DNA of 64,000 nt from Notospermus geniculatus. Its lineage: Eukaryota; Nemertea; Pilidiophora; Heteronemertea; Lineidae. How positions within the stretch are numbered: the stretch's first letter is position 1; each line of letters opens with the position of its first letter. A program made the position numbers and the translations under genes. The notes beneath the pieces were generated by a model. The model saw only the letters and a program-made list of their open reading frames with translations. It had not been told where the DNA came from and did not search any database. Below are positions 34,921 through 47,235 of this stretch, in pieces. The DNA is taken from the NCBI GenBank assembly GCA_002633025.1, contig NMRB01000327.1, positions 311,854 through 375,853 on the forward strand. The letters are read 5' to 3'.

Positions 34921-36875
34921 CGATGTCTCAAACAATCGATAATGCGCTGAATGAGCTGCTCCTGTTTCCCAGAAAGGTTTCTGACGAGGCTGGGGGTAAT
35001 AATCTGAAGAACTTTGACGCCGTATCCTACTGGAACGTATTGGAAAAAGCTTCAAAGTTTCATTAAGTAGAACGTGACAATGGGGTTCTCCATTTGGTCA
35101 CAAGAGGTGACACCTGTAGAGGCTCATTGTTCGAAAGATGCGGTTCACCAAGCACGGCCAATCACACCTTGAATCGTCATCAATAATAGGTGGCGTGTGT
35201 GTACTATAAGTTCAAACACACGCATATTCTCGCGTGGTCTGCTTCACCGTGGATAGCCCCATTTAAAAATCAACCTCGACCTCACTTCCTGACGGCTGGC
35301 TTTGATGATTTCTCCTTGTCACTTTCATTTTGCCGACGTATCTTTCATAGAGTGTCCCATATTGAGTTCACTCCACTAAACTGATTAGTCTTGTACATAA
35401 GCTGCATTCAAACAATTGCAAACTCCACCGCGCGGCATTCCAAAACAGCACCACGTAACTGATCCTGTCACGAGAGCTCAGCTTCACCAGTGATCATATC
35501 AATGTTTAATCCCGTGCCGTTATCGTGGGCACCAATGTGATTAATTGCTCGAGACAGGTTCATTGAACATCGGAAAGCATAAAATGACAGTTTTCCCTGG
35601 AAATGGCATGAAAGCACCATTCACATTAATGTTAGACACGGATGAGTGCATTTACTTAATGTTTTGAAATTGCCATGGGTTCCTGCCTTGAAAAAAATGT
35701 TCTTTTTGAGAAGCGGTACGTGACACAAAATAGCGAGTATTCTCGGCATGAACACGAGGGATAATAGCTTCTTCCACTGGCTGCAGTGATTGTTGCATGG
35801 TTTATGACAGGAAAACTATCTGTTCTTTGACTTGGAACCATAAGCAACCAACAGATCGGTGCAAATGCTGACAACCGTACAGCAGTTCATTCTTCAGATT
35901 GACAAACCAGTGACTGTGTACTTGGCTCTTTTCACCCTTGAATGGTAAATCCTCTTAGGATCAGCGGGGGTGTGGTTGATTGAAATAACACCATCTACTA
36001 CAAAGTCAGGTATAAACTATAAGTGCTGAGTGTAGCATTACTTCAGTCATAGTGCCCCCTCTCTTTTTGGCAAGCAGCTGGGAAGAGCGACATAAAAAGA
36101 CATGTTTTTTTACCCCTTTTAAATGCCAAGATATTGCACTTCTTGCCTCCCATTCGGAAGTGCTGGCTGAGGTGCGGAATCAACGAGCCCCCACGAGTTC
36201 GTAGTTGAGAAATACTATGTACTTTCTTCTCACTATTGGAGGCCAGAGTCAACACAAGGTAACACGACACGATCAGAAACAAACAAATCTGTTACCAACT
36301 TGAAGCGAAACGTACACGCTGGTTGGAGGTAAAGCATGTGCCTCCCGTCTTCCGCTTCCTCGTCGACAAATATTTGCCCATTATGGGAATACGTGATCTC
36401 TTATTGGACAATATAGCCTGTGTAATCCTTTGTCTTCAGACGTCATTCGATATGTTGTATCGTGAAAGAAAAAGTCGAGTGTTGTGTTATATGAGCCTCA
36501 ATGATGGCTGCTGTCTTCCGTGGCTGAGAGATTGGAGGACTGTCTCCCTATCGTGATCGACCATAAATGGTTGGAACATGTGTCGACATCACTTTTTTTC
36601 GGGTGAACCTGATGCCGACCACACCATAGATTTTTGTGATAAACTGTTGCATATAAATGACACATGCGGTAACAGAAACCTGCTCGAAAATCGTTGTGGT
36701 GTTGTTGCCGTCAGGTATATTGGTGCCACTGGCAAATTTAGGACATTTTGAATCCTTTGGAATGTTCTACTGGGCCTTCGCCCCCTAACACCCGGCCGGA
36801 TTTTTATGCAGTGTATATCACAAGGTTGTACTATGGGAGCGGGAGGTATAGGCCAACAAGTTGGTCTTTAGTAGA
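34921..36875. other. Anonymous intergenic DNA
   Basis: No supported gene or repeat was noticed. Confidence 0.5.
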
Positions 36876-37037
36876 CGCCTTACCAAAGACTTGACTCTTG
36901 TGCTTGAAAAACGCCTTGCCAAAGACTTGACCCTTGTGCTTGAGAAACGCCTTACCAAAAACTTGACCCTTGTGCTTGAGAAACGCCTTACCAAAGACTT
37001 GACCCTTGCGCTTGAGAAACGCCTTACCAAAGCTTGA
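36876..37037. repeat. 36-bp minisatellite, 4.5 units
   Basis: Units start at 36876, 36912, 36948, 36984 and 37020 (partial) and read CGCCTTACCAAAGACTTGAC then CCTTGTGCTTGAGAAA, with few changes. Because 36 is a multiple of three, two minus-strand frames stay open as 12-residue repeats. Nothing else indicates a protein. Confidence 0.95.
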
Positions 37038-38572
37038 CCAGACCAAGGTCACATGATTTCGTTATCCTGACAGATACTGTCGCTATTGATCAACACGATG
37101 GACAATTATCGGCCGGAGATGACGGTCCAACCTTCGGACAATATCGTTTAATTGACACCAAGTCTCATCATAAGATACAGAAGCAACAACACATGTCAAG
37201 GTGTATTAACATCCGCCAAGTGATTATCGCCGCCGATGCGGAATTTTCGCAATAGAGGCCTTGCAATGACGTCATCCTGGCGGCCATGCTGAGGGGCAAG
37301 TGGGCAGAGGTGTGGTCACGTACCTGTAATGCGTGGCCAATGCATTTACCATTAGAAATGGCGAGATGCCCGTGCTCATAGATTGGTCCCAGAGTTTCGT
37401 TGGAAGGAACCGTTTGGACACAACATACCCCTAGCCTAATGCTTCAAACCATAAAGTTTTCGTTGTGGGTTGACCGTGATAATTTCAGGGTTTGGGGGTA
37501 CTGAAAATATGAGGGGTAATTTCGCACGATATTTCAATGCAGCCACTCCATATCGGCGTAGTAATACACTTAGCCCACTGGAAGACAGGCTTATGATACC
37601 ATCACTATCAAACTTTCCCAAAAGTTGAAAATTATTTTTCTCTTAATTATTTCTGTGTCAAACAGAATATTTAAGTGCCTTTTACTCGATATTATCTATG
37701 ATAAATGGAGAAAACTGGGTTTTTTAAGATCTACTNAGGGGCAAATATCTGGGGGAAAATGTCCTATAATCGGCACCACCCCTACCCGTCCGGGGCCCTT
37801 CACCGGTCATTTGTGTGGTCCATACCGTGATTGTTTTCCGCTGAAAAACTGCATGTATACTAAAAGCCATAATGGTCATAAAATTTCTACAGTATGTCTT
37901 TGGCATCTACTTCATGGCAGCATCCTTACTCCCTATGGTGACACCTCTGCCCGTCCGTAGGACGGGTACTTTGCTAGTTAATTAATAAAAGCTATGATTC
38001 TGTCCAATCACATTCAATGTCAGTCACTGCCGATCTATCCACGTGTCATTGTTTCTAGGTATCGTGGTGTATCATAATTAGGTGATTAATTTTGCATTAA
38101 ACAGGAAGCATCGACTTAAAGCTGGACGTTAAATTCATTTCAACAACAATTTAAAGTTCTATCGGTGAAGTTTGACATCATTTAATTTCATTTTAATTCA
38201 CGTAATCTTCTATAAACTTCTCTTGATTAGCAAATCATAAATCAAAATCATGTCATCCCGAAAAACCTCGTGATAAATCAGTAAAATAATCTATAAAACA
38301 TGATTTGACTTTGATTTCTAATCCGTCACCTCCCCAAGAGACAGACAAGTGGCGCCATTAATCGTGTCCCTGGTGTATACATCAGTATACGTTAATGGTA
38401 TGGGTTTATGGTGTCGTGTCAGCTAGAAGCAGATTCAGCTGGGTGTCTACCTAGTGCAGTTTGAAGTGAAGACATGAAACCTCCATTAGAATTTTCAAGG
38501 TGCATCAACTCAAATTCTACGAAACCTCTTTTTTCCAAACGTCAAGTGTGACAGCCAAGACTGTGATCTTAA
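37038..38572. other. Anonymous intergenic DNA
   Basis: No supported gene. A single N is at 37736. Confidence 0.5.
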
Positions 38573-38826
38573 AGGGCCACAGCACTCCTTCGCTAAACAT
38601 ATACCCGCGTTAAGGGAGACCTCTATCGTCAGTTTTGTTAAACTACCGCTTATCAACCTCGCCACTTGAAGAGTAACTCTCCTTCCCAAGGTATCCACGT
38701 ATGCATTGTATTGTAATCATACATTCTCCAACACTGGGGCGAAAGGCAAGACGACAGTATTGGAGAATGATGCAATCACCGCCGGTGGCGCCGGCTATCG
38801 ACAAAAAGTGGCAATATCGTGGCCCT
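38573..38826. mobile_element. Possible MITE with TTAA flanks (AGGGCCAC termini)
   Basis: TTAA at 38569-38572 and 38827-38830 flank AGGGCCAC and its inverse GTGGCCCT. The TTAA duplication with short inverted ends would suit a piggyBac-type element. Inside, CATTCTCCAACACTG and CAGTATTGGAGAATG (38722-38770) form another hairpin. The short terminal match makes this less certain than the other elements. Confidence 0.5.
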
Positions 38827-41137
38827 TTAAGTGAGTATTGTAAATGTTTCGTGGCACCATAGAGCTAAATACCCATTATGACTGTAATTTCACTAAAATC
38901 CCACCACATCATGAAAAACTTCATTTATCACCCGACACCATTACACACGATCCCCGGTGGGTAGTCTGCTTCAAAAATCAATTAGCACTGCACAGAAAAA
39001 CGGCCAAATCTGTAAAGTACATATGATTGCTAGCACATCAGTAAAAGGCTTTCAATTTTACTATGGATTTTATTCCGTTGCTTCAGTGATTTATTTCCCT
39101 GGTCGATTTTGTGATACATCGGGGCAAAAATCATTCATCAGATTTGGAATATTTCATAAGGATTTGATGAATGGTGCTTTCACTAGACGTATCGAGTTGT
39201 TGGTAGGATCCGAGAAAAGAAACTAAAGCAGCGTGTGCCCTGGCAAAATTTGAACAACATACCTGGGCAACACGATCTTTTGACCATGTTTACACAAGCC
39301 ACCAAATGAGCAACATTTCAACAACATGTTGTTTACCCGTTTTCCCTGTACACACTACTCGTTTCCCCTACACGCGAGACAACATTCTGTCCAACGTCGT
39401 AACTATTTGTGAATTTGAATGTGGTAAAAAACTATGTGGATGACGAAAAATGTGGCTGAACGTTGCCAGAGTCCATAGGTCTTAAGTGACTGAATTTAAA
39501 AATATCTTAATGACATGAATTGGTAGCCGATTTTACTGGTGTAACATACCTCAACCATCTGCCGTCTATCGAGCTAATATAATCCCTAATCGATGCTTGC
39601 CAATCCAACGTTGTTGCTCATTGAAAATCACATCAGTCCTAAAACATCGTTCGGTTGTAGAATATCTGAAAGATAGAAACAATAAAACAGCTTCAGGCTT
39701 AATCGCTTTTAGTGGTTTTGGATCTGGCGCTGTAGAACTTGTCAATTCCTTCTCCCTTACACTTGGCTTCGACTCCGAGAAATCTGTTCTCATTCAGCAG
39801 ACACGTATACGGTAAGACGGGCAGAGAGATCGTATCTCGGAGTTCTGCTGTCAGGTCGTTCATTAATTCAACGTACAGTGATATCTTTGCTGAATGAATA
39901 AAAAAGACAGCGTAGAAAAGTGCCATCTGGCTCCGCTGTTTCAGTCCGTGTATACCTCATGTATTCCATACACGTATGTCCAGGACACCTGTCTATGTCT
40001 AGCCATGATCAATTCGATAACAGTATACTTCCACTAATGAAAATGACATCAACTAAAACGACAATAAATAGAGTCATCAACATTATATTCAATCCACTTG
40101 ATTCTCATGATAGGCGTACGTTGACATGTTACTAGAGTGATGAAGACATTGATGTCCTTGAGAGATTCTACTATATGATGGTATCATCTTGGTCAATACC
40201 GCCTATAGTTCAAGATTCCATTCAGAATCAATTCAAGACAATTTCGCTGGCGGTTTTGAATTATTTCCACACAATTCACAAATTGATTTTCAAGTAGCCC
40301 GATACGAAAATCGGATTGCTTATTGATTTTGAAACCAATCCCCTTGAGTTATTTAGTCCAAGGTGTTGATTGATTCAGGAGGCGTTCCGCCCAACGTTGT
40401 CGCCGTTACAAGGCAAAAATCTAAGATAAGAGTCTGAAAATCAGCTGAGCAATCTGGCCGGGTTAAAGGCAGGACTGGCGCTGCTTCTTGAAGTAGCTTC
40501 TATGATCTTATACTATTCATCATAGACACTGCTGGCGATGGTTGACTTCAACAATGCCAACTTGATTTACATCTCTAGACTGTTCGAGTCAAATTCAATT
40601 TGTTCTAAAGTGATTTACTCCATAAAATGTCCTTGATGGACGGATTGCCGACATGTAGGAATGAGAGCGGATGTACTTGGTTGGTAAGACGCTATAATGG
40701 AAGGAATTAGGTGAGTTTATCATGTGCGACAACGACAACAGCAACGGGGAGGGTCAAAAATGCGGTCTACGTGGTGGAACAAGCGTCGTACATGTACTAT
40801 GTGGAATCGTTGAGTTCAAGGAAATCTCCTGCCCCTGCTGTGGAAGACGATCTTTTTCAGTGGTATTTACACAATTCCGCATTTTGAGGAAGTCGTCCAT
40901 CTTGAAAATCCTATCAAGATATCCGGCGAAATGATATGCAGATATTGTGGACGTACCGGTAGTCATAAAGCTTCAGTTTGGTTCCGTTGATTCTATTCAG
41001 TTACTGTTTGGACGGTAATCATGATGTGATACACCAGAACCCAGGATTAATCTAATCAACAGCTTAACTATCACATTAGTTACTATCAATATGAAATCTG
41101 GTCTGATATGACAATCAATTCCTACTAAGGGACGGAG
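38827..41137. other. Anonymous intergenic DNA
   Basis: No supported gene. Frames of 60-90 codons occur on both strands without coding character. Confidence 0.5.
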
Positions 41138-41680
41138 TTAGGCGATCCGATTACAGTTTAGGAAACATTGGTTCATCTTGGTGATCCTATTATGGTATGT
41201 CATCAATCTCAGTGCCCAAGTGCTTTGGGAAATGAAGGACATATCGTCTCGGCAGTCGTGTCCTTCGAGGGATTGGCGACATCCGCCATGTCTGGTTTGT
41301 GTCGCCTGCTGGAGGAAGTTGACCGAGGACTGCTTCCCACTGGTCATTTCCATGCAAAGAGAGTCTTGCACCCTCTCCGAGAGAGCGGGCCCTACCTCAG
41401 AGTTGACTGACTGAAGGTCTGCCACCCACTGGTCATTTCCATTACCGTCCCTGCGCTGCCAAAGAGAATCATGCACCCTCTCCGAGAGAGCAGGGCCGAC
41501 CTCAGTTTGTCTAAATTTCCTGTCATTGTCGACCTCAACATATTTGCTTTTAACTTCGCGGCCTTTGGACACAGAAATGCCATCTCTGTAGGACGGTATA
41601 CCGGCGAGATACTCTTTTAGACGCGAGTCTGGCACTCTGGTCGCCATAATGTCATCTCCACGTGTTACGCTTGCGAGCAT
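41138..41680 (-). CDS. Candidate ORF with an internal peptide repeat
   Basis: A 180-codon ATG frame on the minus strand, hydrophilic and mixed in composition. It holds two copies of EVGPALSERV(H/Q)DSL about 40 residues apart. The first is followed by WQRRDGNGNDQW. A third copy at 41869-41934, upstream and outside the frame, still reads PALSERVHDSLWQRR.ANGDDQW in one frame. Preservation of the same register in all three is suggestive of coding origin, either a gene exon or a decayed transposable-element protein. There is no known domain and no signal peptide. Confidence 0.25.
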   Translation of the reverse strand: MLASVTRGDDIMATRVPDSRLKEYLAGIPSYRDGISVSKGREVKSKYVEVDNDRKFRQTEVGPALSERVHDSLWQRRDGNGNDQWVADLQSVNSEVGPALSERVQDSLCMEMTSGKQSSVNFLQQATQTRHGGCRQSLEGHDCRDDMSFISQSTWALRLMTYHNRITKMNQCFLNCNRIA

Positions 41681-41934
41681 GACGAGCTGAACGGTAAAAG
41701 TACCATCAACCTAGATTCCAGGTATCTCACCAGGCAGGAATTTCAAACTGGGTATCCTTTAGGTTCCTAAAGGGTACCCAGTACGCACCTGGGTGCCATT
41801 TAGGGATACCCAGGTTGGCCCTGGGTACCCTTTAGGGGTACCCAGGACGACATTCACCCTTTTGGCCCCACTGGTCATCTCCATTAGCGCCCCTGCGCTG
41901 CCAAAGAGAATCATGCACCCTCTCGGAGAGAGCA
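41337..41934 (-). repeat. Three copies of a ~65-75-bp block
   Basis: Copies lie at about 41337-41401, 41428-41505 and 41869-41934. Each has CCACTGGTCAT, then GCGCTGCCAAAGAGAATCAT (shortened in the first) and GCACCCTCTC(C/G)GAGAGAGC. The last motif is itself a small palindrome, CTCTCCGAGAG. Confidence 0.88.
41748..41846. repeat. Cluster of three related hairpins
   Basis: Hairpin 1 (41748-41781) has arm CTGGGTATCCTTTAGG. Hairpin 2 (41788-41814) has arm CCTGGGT. Hairpin 3 (41820-41846) has arm CCTGGGTACCC closed by a TTTA-type loop. All share the GGGTACCC/CCTTTAGGG word, so they look like successive copies of one palindromic unit. Confidence 0.87.
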
Positions 41935-41995
41935 GGTAAACGGCCAGGGATCGAAGCCGGAACCTCAGAGGTTATGATTCAACTGAGCCGCTCTG
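41930..41995 (-). mobile_element. tRNA-derived SINE head
   Basis: On the minus strand CGGCTCAGTTG (A box) is followed about 34 nt later by GCTTCGATCCC (B box) in a GGTTCCGG.TTCGATCCC.GGC setting usual for tRNA-derived SINEs. The spacing is too short, and the stems too weak, for a working tRNA. Confidence 0.55.
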
Positions 41996-44715
41996 ACAGC
42001 AAGGATGGTGTCATGCCTGGTCAACAGATGACCAAACGTCTCTGAGGGTGAACCAAGGACGGGATGTGCAGGGTTGAGAAAAGTTTTTGATTTCCGAAGA
42101 ACAGTACAGAAAATCTTTCGTCTGCCTTCTGCGACAACACCGGCGCCTTTCGTCTCAGTCTGGCTCTCTGTCTTATCTTAATTGCAAAGCTTCGAGATTC
42201 GCTGTCATTGTAGCATAATACACTTGTTCATCTGACTTCCATCCCGGCTGACTGTCCGAAAATCCCCGTCTCAATTCCAGAATCTATCGCTACGTTCGTA
42301 ATTGGCTTTGCGAAGGAAAATATCAGATTCGAATGACAGGCATATCTCTTTTGACTTGACACTTATTGGCAGTTATGAGAATCATGGAGCGAGCGGGGAA
42401 CATGCGTCTATCAACGAAGCAATTGTTAACAACATTGATGGTTTTACGATCGAAAATCGAAGAATTTTTCACATAACAGAACATGGACCATTGAGCAATG
42501 GGAACTTTTAACCGTCCATCACACTTGAGTTTTATGACGCGTAACAAGTCGTTTTGGAACCTTTTAAGAGACAGGACAGAGAAGATTTGTGGGGCTTTTT
42601 CTAAAAGCAGATTTCCGACGTCTAGTTCTATGTTGTTAACTGCTGGGTAAAAACTAGGTCCGGGGGACTTCTTAAGATTCTGACACTGGTGCGTCGTCCT
42701 TGGCTCGGGAGGAATTCACCCAGTTGTCCAGTCCCCAGAGAGAGTGATACGTACCTGCTAGCTAGCTGTATGACCACTGGATCATGTGCTCATAAGTAGG
42801 GACCCTTCTACTAAAATGCGGAATAGTGACTCCTGGTTGCTGCCCAGACAGCCGGCTTCAAACCAATCTCCGGCGATATTTCAAATTTCGATATTCGTTC
42901 CGCTGTCCGTAGTGCAATTCTCTGGTATGAATTTGAATGAATTTGATATTGAATGAAGGCATTCAGTCATGAAACGATTTCAATTTCCCTCTCCAGTGTA
43001 TATAATGAATGTGAAGATTGGAATCGAAGAGTATCATTAAAATCTGCGGGGAGCAATCGCCACGAAATCATTTCTGTATGGTAAGGCAGCCAATGACGTC
43101 TCTGGCCTACACGACGTTTGGCAGAGGTGGGATGTCAGAGTCCTTCTTTTATTGCCCGCTGCGACTCAAATATGCGACACGATCACTCGTCTTGAGTTTT
43201 TCGGGAGTCAACTTTGAAACTTGATTTTAGACTGAGATGACCTCAGAGAAGCGGACCATTTTACATCACGGATGAAGAATAACGAGAAGATTTGTCGATT
43301 TTATAATTTCTCAAGCGATTCATGGTCCATTGGCGAGTTGAGTGTTTAGCCTTGATCCACGGCTCAATCAAGCCGCCCAACAACCTTTATGGCCATAAGG
43401 GTGATGGCAAAAGCCATGCTCATCTAGCGTGTGTTGATTAAAACGCCCGTTTGTGTCGTAAAAACACGTCAACAGCCCCCTAACAGCAGTTCGCGATGTG
43501 TTCAATTAGGCAGAAAGTCGTAAAAAGTTTGGCAATCGAAGCCACGGAGAGCTTGCTCTCACTGGGACCAAGCTCCAAATCTTAGTCAATCTCTGCCATC
43601 TAATGTCCTGTCATTTCATAGCCTGTCGATAATGCGACCCGGGCCGAATGAAAACAAGGATCTTCGTTCTTCTTCATTCAGTACTGTGCACAGGACGACC
43701 AAACCAATGCACTGCACTCTCTCCATGCACTGTGAAGGTCACGACGAGTAGGCATCATGGCTTAAAACAATGTAAAAGAATAGCTGCTGTTGGTCAAGTC
43801 TTTCTGATCAGCCGTAAAGGTGGAGATTAGGAGCTCGTCTTGGAAAGAAATCGACTTCCTCATGATCTCATGCTATGGCCCTTTGTGAGGGTAGGCCTAA
43901 CCTCCGTAGGGATGAGGGTTATTTGAAGATAATTTCCAAAGAACAAGGCCAGAAGTATTCGATGCTTGTCAAACCGTGGTGACAGTTTCAGTTGACAAAG
44001 TTCTGACGTCAGGAATCAGCTTTGGGCATGCGCATGGCTGATTACGAGGGGGCGTTACACTGGTAACAGTCTTATTAGTAGATATATAGCCGAAAGAAGC
44101 CATTTATCACCTTAGAAGATGAATGTGTTTCAAGTATGGGTGATGAAGGCTCTCAAGCTAATTAACTGGAAGAGAAGGTCCGTGAATATAAACACCAATG
44201 ACCAATACAGACGTCTGGGACTCGCCCAAATCAGGACAACAGTTGAATAACAATAGAACACATCGTCATTGTTCAGGGTGATTGTTGAATACGATCCCGT
44301 TATTTTATGGCGCAATTGTCATTCTTCCCTCTGCAATTGATTCGATGGTTATGGGGGATAATGTTGGCAATAAAAGCTCTGAACAACAGAGGGTGAAGAC
44401 TGGGAGCAATTAACATCACCAGGTAGCACTGGGACTCCTTTATACGCCTAGTTATACAGATTTCATTTGGCAATGGTAATGATCGTTAGAGAGAATGGTT
44501 TCCCTAATAAAGCAATGAAAATCTGCCTAATGATTCGATTAAGGAAACGGTGAGAGCTCTCTCGCCATAAAAGGATATTACCGCGAATAAAGCAGTGGCT
44601 TTCTTGGTAAACACCGCGTTCAGAACTCTGAGATCTCTGGGCCCCTTCGTGGAACCTTCCTGGCATGAGGAAGATGAGTTTAGAGCCCACCGTTACTTCT
44701 TTTGTACATCAGGAA
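41996..44715. other. Anonymous intergenic DNA
   Basis: No supported gene. A 69-codon ATG frame at 42302-42511 is not backed by splice sites or a domain. Confidence 0.5.
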
Positions 44716-44899
44716 TGAGGAACCCAGAACTACAGCCACTAGGAGGTGCTGTGAGCGGTTCTACCTTTTTTCGACGTCTCGTCCGTGTTGCACTGTGTCA
44801 AGGACCTCATTACGTTGCCTTGCTCTGTTTTTGTCGCCTTCGGTACAACCGCTCGCAGCGCCGACCTATCGAGAGAAAACGTAATATGCGAGTTCCTCA
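44716..44899. mobile_element. TIR element, TGAGGAAC family, copy 1
   Basis: It starts TGAGGAACCCAGAACTAC and ends GTTCCTCA. Subterminally GGTGCTGTGAGCGGTT.TACC at the left is mirrored by GGTACAACCGCTCGCAGCGCC at the right. The copy at 60726-60912 shares both ends and the central GACGTCTCGTCCGTGTTGCA. The 132-codon frame across this element is therefore not taken as a gene. Confidence 0.87.
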
Positions 44900-45659
44900 C
44901 TCATGGTGTTATTTAGTCATGGTTCTCGACTCGTTGAAATTTCAAATGGATCTCAAAGTTGTTGGCGTCGTTGCTGATCCTCCCCGTCAGTAAATTGTAA
45001 TTTACCGCGTATCGATCTCAGGTCACCGTGATCTGATAAGCACGGAGATCGTTTGCACAACAGGATAAGAACGGTCCAATCAAACTGCGGTGCATATTTA
45101 CCGAGAGAATAAAAAGTTAGTACCCTGCCACGAAAAATTAAATTTGATTGATGTTGATCTCGCAAATTAGGAAACAAATTTGAGTTGTAAATCTCTGAGT
45201 TAAATCGCCACTTGTGATGTTTAGGGGACTTCGATCGTCAAACGCTGGATGTATCAGCCCAAGGAGGGTAATAATAGGGGTAATGATGTTCAATGGTGTA
45301 TACAAATCAGTGCTAATTGCTGAGCAGTTGAGAACTGTGGGAACATTAAGCCATTCGAGTCAGCCATTTTACAAGTTTTAAGAGCTGTTTGAGAATTGCT
45401 AGTTGGAGTTTATGTTTCTTTTCGTTGATTATTGCGCTCTCCTAACTACAACAGCTTTAATTTTGTGACTTCCTGAGCGATCGAAGAGTTTGATCATGGA
45501 AACGTGACCCTGCGACTTCAACAAACCTATCTGTCATTCATATCTTCCAAATTCTGGTCACATCCATAGAGTTTGTTCCCACGAGCCTTGCAACACGAAA
45601 GGGATTCCTAACGCGAAGTTAGGATATACGAACATCCGGGATCGCACGCGGATTCCGTG
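44900..45659. other. Anonymous intergenic DNA
   Basis: No supported feature. Confidence 0.5.
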
Positions 45660-45758
45660 TAGACTGGTTTCCTTCTTTGCCGCTCCACTCCCGCGGCGCT
45701 ACTGTCCGTTCCACTGAAGGACACTGCGAGAATGCAGCGGCAAAGGCGGGAACCAGTG
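45660..45758. mobile_element. MITE, 'GTCTTTGCCGC' family
   Basis: The left end TAGACTGGTTTCCTTCTTTG and the right end GCAGCGGCAAAGGCGGGAAC are inverse relatives of the element at 18828. The centre holds a further small hairpin (GTCC.TTCCACTGAAGGAC). Confidence 0.78.
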
Positions 45759-46544
45759 GAATCCGTGAGGCTGCCCAGATGGACGATGGCGCACAAGTTG
45801 ATTCCGAACTGCCGCAGTGACCGAATACACGATGGCGCACACACTGATTCGAACCTAACCTTGACCAAATGGACAACTCCGTGCAAGTTGTCCTCACTTA
45901 CGAATCTATCATTGTCCATCGAGTCCTCGACATCTACTCAAGGTTTCAAGTTAGATCAATAATGTAAACACATTACACGGTCTGAGTGCGCTCTCGATGT
46001 AAAATCTATGACATTCTCTCGCTGGCAGCTGGACGTGTCGGTGGCAATGGTATTTTCAACGCGGAAGAGATAATTGGGTCGCTTTACAAACCTGTGACCA
46101 GTAGGACGTAAAAAGCGATGGGTACCCTGCAGAGACGTCGGTGGGCTGCCACAGGATATTCAAAAATACATGTAGCCTGTTGATGTACAGCAATTTGTGG
46201 AATGGAACGAGTGTCATGTCATCCGTAATGATGACGATGGGTCAAGGTTTTCGCCATCCTTTCATTCTTGCTCAGAGAATCTCTCGATTTCACCTCCTGC
46301 AGTGCCACTGTAGATGCATGAGATAAGCCTCAGTGTCCCTCTCCTGGCGGCGGCCGCCATCCTTTTCATCACTTGAGAAGTTCGACGCGCTGTGATACCA
46401 TTACTAACGCTTCATCGGGTAAGGTACCATGCTTCAGCTCATGTTCTTCTATGTGGACCAACTGTCTCCATGCCTGATTGATAACTTAGATAATTCAACT
46501 ATTTAGGTATATTCGAACAGTATATCCTGGTTCCTCTGACATCG
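45759..46544. other. Anonymous intergenic DNA
   Basis: No supported feature. Confidence 0.5.
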
Positions 46545-47235
46545 ATGGTGGCGCTGACTGACTGATATTCACAATGCCATCTGGAGTAGGCCAGTTGAAC
46601 AAGGCTGACATCCTCTGCCTGGGCCCATAATCCATACTGTATACCCAATGTTGCTACTTCCCGAAAAATCCTGGGTGATCATCAAGAGCCAGTAGCTACA
46701 ACACTAAATTCTTCCTGAAGTCAGAAGACATCAAATTGGGAAGAAAAATTTGGATTCACCCTCTGTCGGTGAAGATAAAGATGCAAAAATAATTGTTTAT
46801 CTGTCTAACCAAACCCATGAAATTCATGTCACACTATGTATATACCTTGCGGCTTGACTTCTGACCTTCACTGGTATTTCACTTGCCATCTGATGACAGG
46901 TGAAATGCTGGTCACGGTCGGAAGTTAAGACGCTTTCTGGCATGGGGCGAGTCTGGCAATGCAAGTGACTCTCATGCTCGAACGCGGATGGCATGTTTGG
47001 GGTTCATGCCTTTAACGTCCCCCAACGACCAATATATTTTTAAAAAATATATGATTTGCAATATGCACAAGGCCTAATCTATGATGAGGTCTTATGGATC
47101 AGATGATTGCCAACAAAAATCTTTGACTTGAGAAAGGGAATGGGGAAGGTGGAAGACAACACCAGCCAGTGCAAGAGACATTTCACAGCTTCACACCAAC
47201 CCCTATGCAAACAACTACATGTACTTAGCCAGTTT
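46545..47235 (+). repeat. Interspersed repeat, copy B (longest)
   Basis: This copy contains the segments found in both copy A (4297-4870) and copy C (28550-28930), so it is the most complete. It shows CAATGCCATCTGGAGTAGGC, CAGAAGACATCAAATTGGGA, GGTCGGAAGTTAAGACGC and CTTGAGAAAGGGAATGGGG in order. The family is not identified. No frame is conserved. Confidence 0.82.

Noticed and set aside
36818-37052. 12-residue repeat protein on the minus strand
   Set aside because: It is the 36-bp minisatellite read in two frames; nothing beyond the repeat supports coding.
41930-41995. Functional tRNA gene
   Set aside because: A- and B-box words are present, but the spacing is short and the acceptor and anticodon stems do not form, so a SINE head is more likely.
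44595-44993. 132-codon plus-strand frame
   Set aside because: Most of it overlaps a TIR element that recurs at 60726 with a different frame content.
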